Shown here: one piece after another, positions 23,620 to 34,100 of the stretch | Numbering within the stretch: the stretch's first letter is position 1 | Layout: each line of letters opens with the position of its first letter | Assembly (NCBI GenBank): GCA_018350325.1 | Contig: JAEVLN010000007.1 | Location: 1,021,109-1,085,108 of the forward strand | Direction: 5' to 3' | Source of the DNA: Globodera rostochiensis | Lineage: Eukaryota; Nematoda; Chromadorea; Rhabditida; Heteroderidae | Length of the DNA stretch: 64,000 nucleotides | Made by a program: the position numbers and the translations under genes | Notes under the pieces: model-generated | Told to the model about the DNA's origin: nothing | The model's input: only the letters and a program-made list of their open reading frames with translations | The model's database searches: none

Positions 23620-24138
23620 TTTGATATCTAAAATAAAACGGACATAATTTAATTTGAAAATACATAAATATAAAATAAATATTAAAAAGAAAAATTGATA
23701 ACAATAGATATGAAATAAATAAATTTGTTTGATGGAAAATACATCATAGAAATCGCCGCAGAAAATTGTCGATAAATAAACTGCCGCAGAAAATTGCGAT
23801 CTAAAATAAAACGGGCATAATTTAATCTGAAAATAAATATAAAAAATTAAATGTATTGAATTAAAAGAAAAAGATAACAATAGATACGAAATAAATAAAA
23901 TTGTTTGTAACAAAATCAATATTGCATGTTTTTGCAAGAAATAACAGTTGTATGACTTTCATAATCAACCAACCATTTCATTCATTGCTCTCATTTCTTT
24001 TAATTCGCTTTATGCTATCTATGTATGTATGTTTACTCAATTTGTCTCTTTCAATTTTAACAAAAACAATCGCGTCGATAAATAATTCAAAGTTCTCGAT
24101 AAATTACGTACAACACCCAAATAGTATAATAGACGAGC

Positions 24139-24167
24139 GTTTGACTGCCGCTTCGCGGCAGCCAACC
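24139..24167. repeat. GC-rich hairpin related to the Helitron terminal hairpin
   Basis: GACTGCCGC and GCGGCAGC pair around a TTC loop. The flanks, ACGAGCG before and CGCTCTT after, resemble those of the hairpin at 11441-11469, in the same orientation. It could mark the other end of the element or the 3' end of a second Helitron in tandem. Confidence 0.6.
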
Positions 24168-24236
24168 GCTCTTCATTGTCTTTCATCTTTTGGTATAAAA
24201 TTTTTTATCTTGCTCTGTTTTTTAGTTTGATGCTTT

Positions 24237-26030
24237 GCTTTAACTCTTGGCTTGCGTTGAATCTCGACTTGTTTTGACTCGTGACTTCCCTTGACTCTTG
24301 ATTTTTGCCCTGATACATTGACTCTTGGCTTGCGTTGAATCTTGACTTGTTTTGATTTCCTTTGACTCTTGATTTTTGCCCTGATACATTGACTTGCATT
24401 GACTCTTGGCTTGCGTTGAATCTCGACTTGTTTTGACTCTTGACTTCCCTTGACTGACTCTTGATTTTTGCCCTGACTCTTGATTTGCATTGACACTTGG
24501 CTTGCGCTGAATCCCGACTTGTTTTGACTCATTGACACTTGGCTTGCGTTTAATCTCGGCTTGTTTTGACTCTTGGCTTCCCTTGACTCTTGATTTTTGC
24601 CCTGATACGTTGACTCTTGGCTTGCGTTGAATCTCGACTTGTTTTGACTCTTGACTTCCCTTGACTGACTCTTGATTTTTGCCCTGACTCTTGATTTGCA
24701 TTGACTCTTGGCTTGCGCTGAATCCCGACTTGTTTTGACTCATTGACTCTTGGCTTGCGTTTAATCTCGGCTTGTTTTGACTCTTGGCTTCCCTTGACTC
24801 TTGATTTTTGCCCTGATACATTGACTCTTGGCTTGCGTTGAATCTCGACTTGTTTTGACTTCCCTTGACTCTTGATTTTTGCCCTGACTCTTGACTTGCA
24901 TTGACTCTTGGCTTGCGCTGAATCTCGACTTGTTTTGACTCATTGACTCTTGGCTTGCGTTGAATCTCGACTTGTTTTGACTCATTGACTCTTGGCTTGC
25001 GTTGAATCTCGACTTGTTTTGACTCTTGACTTGCGTCGACTTACTGCATTGCTTCTTGACCTGCCTTGCCTTGGTTTGACTCTTGACTTGCCCTGCCTCT
25101 TTACTTGCGTTGAATCTCGACTTGCTTTGACTGTGTTGAATCTCGACTTGCTTTGATTCGTGACTTGCGTTGAATCTCGACTTGCTTAGACTCTTGCCTT
25201 GTCTTGACTTTCGTCGACTTTTGACTTGCATTGCTTCTTCGCCTGCCTTGACTCTTTACTTCCGTTGACTCTTGATTTTTGCCCCGACTCTTGCTTTGAT
25301 TTGACTCTTGACTTGCCTTTTTGTTGCCTTGACTTTTGCCCTGATTCTTGACTTGACTCTTAAATCTAGACTTGCTTTGACTCTTGCCTTGACTCTTAAA
25401 TCTCGAGTTGCTTTGAATCTCGACTTGATTTGACTCTTGACTTGCCTTGACGCTGCCCTGACTCTTGATTTAACTCTTGAATTGCCTTTACACTGCCCTG
25501 ACTCTTACTTGCCTTGGCTTACTCTTGACTTGACTCTTAAATCTCGACTTGCTTTGACTATTGCCTTGATTTGACTCTTGACTTGCCTTGACGCTGCCCT
25601 GACTCTTGATTTGACTCTTGACTTGCCTTGACACTGCCCTGACTCTTACTTGCCTTGGCTTACTCTTGACTTGAATCTTAAATCTCGACTTGCTTTGAAT
25701 CTCTACTCGATTTGACTCTTGACTTGCCTTGACACTGCCCTGACTCTTACTTGCCTTGGCTTACTCTTGACTTGACTCTTAAATCTCGACTTGTTTTGAA
25801 TCTCGACTTGATTTGACTCTTGACTTGTCTTGACGCTGCCCTGACTCTTACTTGCCTTGGCTTACTCTTGACTTGTCTTGACGCTGCCCTGACTCTTAAT
25901 TTGACTCTTGACTTGCTCTTACTTGCCTTGGCTTAGTTTTGACTTGACTCTTAAATCTCGACTTGTTTTGAATCTCGACTTGATTTGACTCTTGACTTGC
26001 CTTGACGAATCTCGACTTGATTTGACTTCT
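24237..26030. repeat. Large degenerate minisatellite (TTGACTCTTGGCTTGCGTTGA type)
   Basis: About 1.8 kb of irregular repeats are built from TTGACTCTTGACTTGC, TTGAATCTCGACTTG and GATTTTTGCCCTGAC modules, with higher-order units of about 90-180 bp. Minus-strand open frames rich in S, Q, K and N (for example 24240-24821) come from the repeat and show no other gene features. It lies between the Helitron hairpin and the resumption of hAT sequence at about 26333. Confidence 0.9.
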
Positions 26031-26332
26031 TTTTCTTGAAAAAAATTCTGTCACAAATGGGAAAGCGGGATTCTTCTTGATGTGATTTTTGTTAAATTTT
26101 CCATTATTGTGTTGAAATTGCTGTTTACTAAAGTAAAAAATGTCTCTGCTTGTTTGTTTTTAACAAAACAATAACAACTCTACACAGTCTGACCCTCGCT
26201 CTCTTTCTTCTCTCTCTTCGTTTTTTGTTCTCTTATTATTTTTTCCCATCCACAAAAAGTTTTCGTGTCAATAAAAATTTCATTTAAAGTGTGACATACA
26301 TACGAAGGACACACTGATTTAGTATAGTTAAT
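26031..26332. other. Unassigned DNA between minisatellite and hAT end
   Basis: No gene is seen. It includes a CTCTCTTTCTTCTCTCTC-like pyrimidine stretch near 26200. It may belong to the Helitron 5' flank. Confidence 0.4.
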
Positions 26333-26515
26333 ATTACAAATAAGGACATTTTTAATTTATAAGATTGGCACCCCTCAAATAAGGACAAATCTTATAAATA
26401 AGGACAAATCTTATAAATAAGGACAAATCTTATAAATAAGGACAAATGGCATCCCTGCCTTAAATCGATTTTTATTGCCCCCCCCCTCAAAATTCTAAAT
26501 ATGTACGTGCCTGAT

Positions 26516-27300
26516 ACATACTAGGTCAATGCATAAAAAATGTCGCTTTTTGACTTTTCGATAAAAAAGTCATATAAAAAGTTGTTGAAGCGACTCTATT
26601 TTTTATATGCAATTCCCCTATCTGTGTTGAACACTTTGTTACGTAAACGGTTTCTGTAGCTTTTCATACCGCCGAGAAAAAAATTCCCAAACCGGTTTGG
26701 TCAAAAAAGTCAAAAACAGTTTTTCTGGTTTTGAACCGGTTTGGAGTGGAGATAGCTGCGCGTTACCAGCGGTGTTAGCTAGTCCTGCATCGAATGCAAA
26801 AAACCGCATCCGAATCCGTCAACTTATCGTATTTTTATGAATTTTTGAAATTTGGCTTGAAAACGCAAGAATTCTCTTTGTCTTTTTTCGCTGTACTTTT
26901 CGGCAATTTTCCGTCATTTCCTTCAGTAAATTTGTCAAAAATGGCCAAAAAAGTGACATTCAAAGATTTTTAAAAAATCGAAGAGTTGACGGATTCGAAT
27001 GCGATTTTTTGTATTCGACGCAGGATCAGCTAGGCTATTAGGGGGATGGATAAAACCGGAGAGCTTACTCCAAGCAAACCGGTTTAAAACCGAAAACCCG
27101 GTTTCGAAAATGTTGACCTAAACGGATTTGGGAATTTTTTTCTCGGCGGTATGAAAAGCTACAGAAACCGTTTACGTAACAAAATGCTCTACTCAGATAG
27201 GGGAATTGCATATAAAAAAATAGAGTCGCTTCAACAACTTTTTATATGACTTTTTTATCGAAAAGTCAAAAAGCGACATTTTTTATGCATTGACCTAGTA
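26516..27300. mobile_element. Fold-back element (long terminal inverted repeats), copy 1
   Basis: The left arm begins CATACTAGGTCAATGCAT and the right arm ends ATGCATTGACCTAGTA. The arms pair over more than 200 bp, including the shared TTACGTAAACGGTTTCTG block and its reverse complement. The right tip is split by the hAT MITE at 27301-28030 and continues at 28031-28041. There is no coding potential. A second member lies at 56452-56990. Confidence 0.85.
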
Positions 27301-28030
27301 CAGGGTTCGTAACTAAAATTTTCCAAAATAAGGACAGTGAAGGTCAAAAATAAGATTTTGCTGGCAAAAATAAGGACACTTTAAAAAAGTTCAAAAATAC
27401 AGTAAATCTTTATTTTTTTGCATGAAATGTACTTTTTTAATCATATTTCTCTCCACCAACAATTTATTGCTCCCATGGATTTTCGAAAATTTTATTAATT
27501 TTCAAAAATGGATTTTTTTGTTGCGAATTCTGCTTTTGTAAAGGGGGGGGGGTCGGCGGTGCCGATAGGCGCCGCCGAGAAAATTTTGAATTTTTGACTC
27601 AATTTGTTAAGATTTGCAACAAAAATTTTAAAAATACGGCAATTTTTTTTAGCTTTTTAGGAATAGGAATGTCCGGCGACGTCGATAAGCGCCGCCGGGA
27701 CAAGAATTTAACGACATTTGTGAAGAAAAATTGAGAATTTTTACAATTTTTGGGTTCTGGGAGGTCGGTGGTGCCAATTGGCGCCGCCGAGAAAATTTTT
27801 TGGAATTTTGACTTACTTTGTAATGAAAATTGGTCCAATTCGCTTCGCTAATTTTGAAAATTGGATCAAAATATTATGAAAATCTTCACAAAATTCGAAA
27901 AATAAGAACAAAATAAGGACGAAGGTCTGAAATAAGGACAAATCTTATAAATAAGGACATTTAAAATTTATAAGATTGGCACACCTCAAATAAGGACAAA
28001 TCTTATAAATAAGGACAGTTACGAACCCTG
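27301..28030 (+). mobile_element. hAT MITE, 730 bp, copy A
   Basis: Perfect 14-bp terminal inverted repeats (CAGGGTTCGTAACT at the left, its complement at the right) are flanked by the 8-bp target duplication ACCTAGTA (27293-27300 and 28031-28038). The interior has AAATAAGGAC repeats and GGCGCCGCCGAGAAAATTT blocks but no transposase, so it is non-autonomous. It landed in the end of the fold-back element. Confidence 0.95.
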
Positions 28031-28038
28031 ACCTAGTA

Positions 28039-29990
28039 TGTCTCGCGGTCGGCAATCCTTAAGAATTGGGGTCCCGATGATTTTTCTTTTGCTCTTTTCG
28101 CACTCTTTTTTTCTCTCTCTTTTTCAGTGCTGCCTTTTTTTTTGTTTCTTTAAATCCATATGTATCCACTTCACGCCAATCATGTTTTGGAGAGAGCTAG
28201 AGAGCTCCTCTTCAACAAGATCGGTGTCATACACAACATGCGCGCGCACAAACGACATACACACACACCGACGCGTGCGCGTATTTATAGAGGAGATAGT
28301 GTTCAGCAGAGAAAAAGAAAATAGCATTCAACAGCAGAGAAAAAGAAAATAGCAACAACAGCAGAGAAAAAAAAATAAAGCATAAAAAATAATTTCTCAA
28401 AAAACAATAAACACAAAAATTATCTTGGGCAAATAAAAAATTAGAATCTGTTATTCATTCCCCCCCATTACTCGTCGTATGTTATTGTATAGCGAAAGAG
28501 CGAATACTTTCTCGCGAAAGAGCGGAGTAATTTAAACAACAGCAGAGAAAGAGAAAATAGCATTCAACAGCAGAGAAAAAGAAAATAGCATTCAAAAGCA
28601 GAGAAAAAGAAAATAGCATTCAAAAGCAGAGATAAAGAAAATGCATTCAATAGCAGAGAAAAAGAAAATCGCATTCAAAAGCAGAGAAAGAAAATGCATT
28701 CAATAGCAGAGAAAAAGAAAATAGCATTCAAAAGCAGAGAAAAAGAACAAAATGCAGAGAGCATGGAACTGTGTATATTTCTCTGCTTCTCAAATCAACA
28801 GACGCGTCCGTCCGTCTGTTTCTCGCTCTCTCTCCCCTCTAATTGTTCACACACGCGGAGGCCCATCTACGCCGCTGAAGCGCTTCAGCCAAAAGCTTCC
28901 GTAATTTCCAAACAGAATCACTGTTTGGATTTGGAACCAGTTCTTACATATGTTGTGTTTTTTTTAATTCCAATGTGCATATGTTAATTTAAAATATAAA
29001 TATCGAAAAAAATTGTAGGCCCCAGCCTCAGCCAAGCTTATGGTAAAAATCCTTCATATGTTAATTTAAATTTTAAAATATAAATATCGACAATAAGCCC
29101 TCAGCCAAGCTTATGATAAAATAAATCCTTAATTTAAGGCAATTTTTTTTTCTTTTTGCGGAAAAATTATACATACCTACATTCATTCATACATATCAAT
29201 CACAAAACGCAATTTATTTGAACAGCTTTTAAAGTCCCAAAGCTTTCGCTTATATTATACATATTGAACAAAATAAATTATTTATTTTCTATTCAATCAT
29301 TAGAGTGCTGCTGAGTTTAAAACATTAACTAGTTTATATAATTTGATTATTCATATTCTAAATTTCATTTTTCTTGCTATTGGCATATTTTCCTTTGTGG
29401 CAAAAAGATTTTCTTTTTCGATGTTATGTTGTGCATTTATTTGTGACATGACTGATGTACACATACATATATGTATACTATATTATGTATTGTCAGCAAT
29501 CCCAATTAATCCCCGAAAATATTTTCGTCACATTCACGATTTATAGCATTTAAGCCTTATCGATTGATGCTTAAACATAACATTAATTTTAATTGCTTTT
29601 AATCAATGGATTTAAAGTAGGCTAGCACGTGACTGGGACTTTGGGAAAAACCGGGACCAAGAGTAAATGTAATCCCGCTCAAAAAATCGGCACTAATTTG
29701 TAAGGGACGAAAAAAATCAATACATTTTTGTCGGTTTTTCATCAAAAATAGCATTTAAAAGACTTTTTTTAAATAGCAATTAGTCATTCAGCCATATAAA
29801 TTTATGGAGAATGGTGAGCGAATTTTGTACATTGCACTAAAATCCCAAATTTTTGGGTTAGAAAATTTTTTATTTTTAAGGGTACATTTTTCCTTTTTAT
29901 TACCATTTTTCTTAAGAAAGTGGGAAAAGTGCCTAAAATATTGAATTTCTTCAAGAGTTTTCGGAAAATGCCTACAAAATTGCATTATCA
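28039..29990. other. Spacer between inverted hAT MITEs, no gene seen
   Basis: Mostly low-complexity DNA. It has pyrimidine runs (28100-28140), CA/GT-rich sequence with GCGCGC (28235-28280), a tandem repeat (28304-28760), and AT-rich DNA with TATATG-type motifs from 29000 on. Short open frames show no recognisable protein. Confidence 0.6.
28304..28760. repeat. Tandem repeat, about 27-bp unit GCATTCAAAAGCAGAGAAAAA
   Basis: About a dozen units of AGCAGAGAAAAAGAAAATAGCATTCAA-type sequence lie in two blocks (28304-28375 and 28540-28760), split by an AT-rich spacer with AGCGAAAGAGCG motifs. The sequence is purine-rich on the plus strand. Confidence 0.8.
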
Positions 29991-29998
29991 GATTAAAC

Positions 29999-30723
29999 CA
30001 GGGTTCGTAACTGTCCTTATTTATAAGATTTGTCCTTATTTGAGGTGTGCCAATCTTATAAATTTTAAATGTCCTTATTTATAAGATTTGTCCTTATTTC
30101 AGACCTTCGTCCTTATTTTGTTCTTATTTTTCGAATTTTTTTTCATAATATTTTGATCCAATTTTCAAAATTAGCGAAGCGAATTGGACCAATTTTCATT
30201 ACAAAGTAAGTCAAAATTCCAAAAAATTTTCTCGGCGGCGCCAATTGGCACCACCGACCTCCCAGAACCCAAAAATTGTAAATTTTTTTCAATTTTTCTT
30301 CACAAATGTCGTTAAATTCTTGTCCCGGCGGCGCTTATCGACGTCGCCGGACATTCCTATTCCTAAAAAGCTAAAAAAAATTGCCGTATTTTTAAAATTT
30401 TTGTTGCAAATCTTAACAAATTGAGTCAAAAATTCAAAATTTTCTCGGCGGCGCCTATCGGCACCGCCGACCCCCCCCCCCTTTACAAAAGCAGAATTCG
30501 CAACAAAAAAATCCATTTTTGAAAATTAATAAAATTTTCGAAAATCCATGGGAGCAATAAATTGTTGGTGGAGAGAAATATGATTAAAAAAGTACATTTC
30601 ATGCAAAAAAATAAAGATTTACTGTATTTTTGAACTTTTTTAAAGTGTCCTTATTTTTGCCAGCAAAATCTTATTTTTGACCTTCACTGTCCTTATTTTG
30701 GAAAATTTTAGTTACGAACCCTG
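29999..30723 (-). mobile_element. hAT MITE, 725 bp, copy B (inverted relative to copy A)
   Basis: The sequence is the reverse complement of 27301-28030 with few differences. It has the same 14-bp terminal repeats and its own 8-bp target duplication GATTAAAC (29991-29998 and 30724-30731). A different target site shows an independent insertion. Confidence 0.95.
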
Positions 30724-31122
30724 GATTAAACGATCTTTAAAATTTTGTAAAAAACTCACCCCGTCTCCCCCCCCCCACCCCCGATTCGTTCCCCTAAACC
30801 TCAAAAATCATACAAAACGCGTAGAACCCGAATCCGCTCAGTTTTAGCGTATATGTCGAACCCCTAACTCGAATTCGAACAATTAAATGGTCGAAAAAAA
30901 ATTTATGTTTTCAAACAAAAATTTTTTTTTAAGTCGTTAAAAAGTTATTGCTAGGGGTTTTTGGGGGCCACTCACTCCTCGTTGTATTTGAATATTTTCA
31001 AATAATACTAGGATTTTTCGAATAATCCACACATATTCAAATAATACGCCGACATAGGCAACTACATAAAAATAATTCCTATTTTTTAAAGGTTGGTTTG
31101 TTCTGCAATAATTAATTAGCAT

Positions 31123-34100
31123 ATGTTGGCCAACAATCGATCAGCATTGCTTAATTTGTTGATCGGCGTGTTGATTGGTTTTGTGTTGTCATTGGCGCTG
31201 TTTCCAACCAACGATTTTCCGAGTGTCAAATTGTCAACATATTCCAGACCGTTGGTTGTTATTAAGGTAAAACAAAAAAAAAAGTTTTTTTTTTGTTGTT
31301 GTTATACAATTTTAAAAATAACATAATTTGTAACCAAACCTGGTACTTTTTGGTTGTTTTTTTGCGCTTGCAAATTCGATCTTTAAAAAAACAACAACAA
31401 AAAACGCGTTGAACAGAACGATCCTGGTGCGTCCCCCCGAGCGATAATTTATGCGATGGCCGGAAATCGTTTTCGTTTTTGCTAGCAAATTTGTGCATTC
31501 CGTGCGCTTTTTCTTTTTTTTTTAAGAAAAAAAAAAATTTTTTTTTTACAAAAATTCATATTACCGCCTACGGGGACCTGGCTGTAGCCCCTAGGTAAGC
31601 CAACCAAGCCCTTTTTGATAAACGCCTCTTAGCATATCGACAGTTTTTGTTGAAATTAATATTTGTTTTTATTCATTAAAAAACCAAAAAATGCTTTTTT
31701 TTTTTACCTTTTATACCCAAAATTTTACTATAAATTTCAGGAAAATCAACAACAACAACAAAACCAGCAGGACAACAGCAACAATGATGCACAACAGCAG
31801 GACAAACTGTTGAAGGGTGAACACGACGGACAAATTGGTGATGACCACCAAAGGCATGCACATCGACGGATTGATGCGCATTCGGAGGACGAACTTGAGG
31901 ACGCGGCAGCAGAAGAAGAGGCGCTCGCGGAACCATTGTTTTTTCACACAAATGGCTCACATGTTCACGAAGGTGGGGGTTAAAAAAAATACTCAAAATT
32001 TTGTTAATTCTTATATTTTCATATGCGATTTTTTTGTTGTTGAAAAATTTATGCAAATTGGACGAATTTAAATATATCTATCATATTCCATAGCACAAAA
32101 ATTTCTTTGGTGGTGGTCAACAAAATAATAAACAAAGAATTTGACGCTTCTTCTGGTCCGGTTTATGCGTCCGATGAACTTTTATGAAGCATTGATCAGT
32201 TCCCAAACCTAAACTAATCAATTAATTCAGTTGATTGATTAAATTAATGATCATAAAGTGACAACAATCGCAGGCAGCACTCGAAAAAATTTTTTGTTTT
32301 TTTTTCTATTTAAGACCACAATACGAATTTCTGAATTTTTTTTTAAATTTTTGAATAAAAGATGAAAAAATTGTTGGGACCGCATACACCGGACCAGAAC
32401 CAATCTTTGCGTTGTCAAAATTTTTGATCTAGGCAGCAGGCACGTATTTAGGATTTTGCTTTGGAGGGGGTACAAAAAAAATCGATTTTTAAGGGTGCAT
32501 TTTTGGGTTTTATTGCATTTTTCTTAAGCAATTTTTTCCAAAAAATTGTTTTTAGGGGGCCCACGCGCCGGAAGAATAATTAAAAATTAAGGGCGATGTT
32601 TGTTAAGAAATTTGTTCAAGAAAATGCGAATTAAAAATCACCGCGGGATTGATCTGCGAGATCCCACAAAAACGGAAAGTATAGTCAAATTTTGCTGTTT
32701 TTGGACCAATTTTTTGTAACAAATTTGGTCATATTTTTGCCCCCCCCAGAAGCGTTTAAAATAAATTCTAAAAAGGACGCTGGAGCAAAAAATTTTAAAT
32801 TTTTTATTAAAAATGGTTATTTTTAGGCGAAAACAGTGTGGCTGCTGAAATTGCGCAACGGGTCCGAATTTATTGCTGGATTTTGACGGGCCAACAGAAC
32901 CACCAGAAGCGTGCCATCCACGTCAAGGCAACATGGGCCAAGCGGTGCAACAAATTTGTGTTCATGTCATCAGAAGATGACCCAACATTGCCCGCCATCA
33001 ATTTGACCATCGCCGAAGGAAGGTGTGGCTGAAATTCGGGTTGCTCCCCGACGCTTCGGGGTGGGAAAGCTGGGCGTTTTTCGGGGCCGGCGTGTCGGGG
33101 GTGAGACTTAAAATGTCGGGGAGTCCCCGACGGGGACGTTATGTCGGGGGCGGCGCGTCGGGGGTGAGGCTTAAAATGTCGTGGAGTCCCCGACGGGGAC
33201 GTTATGTCGGGGGCGGCGTGTCGGGGGTGAGACTTAAAATGTCGGGGAGTCCCCGACGGGGACGTTATGTCGGGGGCGGCGCGTCGGGGGTAAGGCTTAA
33301 AATGTCGGGGAGTCCCCGACGGGGACGTTATGTCGGGGGCGGCGCGTCGGGGGTGAGACTTAAAATGTCGGGGAGTCCCCGACGGGGACGTTATGTCGGG
33401 GGCGGCGTGTCGGGGGTTGAGGGTGAAGAATAAATATTATTAAAAAAATCAATAATAATTGTTAGTTTGGTCCAAATTGTGGCGCGAATAATTTAAATTA
33501 TTTAAAAAAATTATTATTTACTAATAAATTTTTCTAAATATTCAGGAATCATCTCTGGGGAAAAACAAAAGCAGCATTCAAATATGCATACGATCATTAC
33601 ATTGTAAGTTGAATGTTTTGTATTCAAAAAAAGCAGTTTTAAATTTTGTGCTGAAAAATTTTAAATATTTAAAAATTAATGTTCAAAATTAGCAATTATT
33701 AATTAAACACCCCACAAGCATTTATGTCTCATTTTTTGTTTTGTAGGATGATTACGACTGGTTTCTGAAGGCTGACGACGACACATTTGTGATAATTGAA
33801 AATTTGCGCTATTTACTCATGGCCCATTCGCCTGATGAACCCGTCTATTATGGCTGCAAATTCAAGCCATTCGTTAAACAGGTGGCTAAAGTTAAAATAA
33901 TTAGGTAATTATTATTCGGCTAAAGTTAAAATAATTAGTTAATTAATTATTCGTTAAACAGGTGGCTAAAGTTTAATTAATTATTCGTTAAACAGGTGGC
34001 TAAAGTTAAAATAATTAGGTAATTATTATTCGGCTAAAGTTAAAATAATTAGGTAATTAATTATTTGTTAAACAGGTGGCTAAAGTTAAAATAATTGGGT

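Larger units (their letters stand above)
11425..24175 (-). mobile_element. Helitron (Rep/helicase plus RPA-like), itself split by a Gypsy element
   Basis: The minus strand carries a Rep/helicase gene with HUH, Walker A and Walker B motifs and an RPA-like OB-fold gene, the content of a protein-coding Helitron. A GC-rich hairpin at 11441-11469 lies at the junction with hAT sequence, and a related hairpin lies at 24139-24167. The lower boundary near 11435 is set by that junction. The upper boundary is uncertain: it may be near 24.17 kb, or near 26.33 kb where hAT sequence resumes, in which case the minisatellite belongs to the element. It is probably inactive because the helicase frame is broken. 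Confidence 0.75.
10983..26457. mobile_element. hAT-type element split by nested insertions
   Basis: The left end reads CAGGGATGCCAT and the right end ATGGCATCCCTG, a perfect short terminal inverted repeat. Both ends are flanked by the 8-bp direct repeat CCTTAAAT (10975-10982 and 26458-26465), the hAT signature. Interior sequence near both ends (AAATAAGGAC repeats, GGCGCCGCCGAGAAAATTT) matches the complete MITE at 27301-28030. Its two halves, about 10983-11440 and 26333-26457, are separated by a Helitron and an associated minisatellite. No hAT transposase is present. Confidence 0.85.

Noticed and set aside
24173..25231. Several minus-strand frames rich in S, Q, K and N
   Set aside because: Produced by the degenerate minisatellite at 24237-26030; no splice sites, signal peptide or non-repeat sequence.
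33023..33433. 136-residue plus-strand frame with [17 protein letters not shown] repeats
   Set aside because: 63-bp repeat inside intron 3 of the galactosyltransferase gene and out of phase with the flanking exon.
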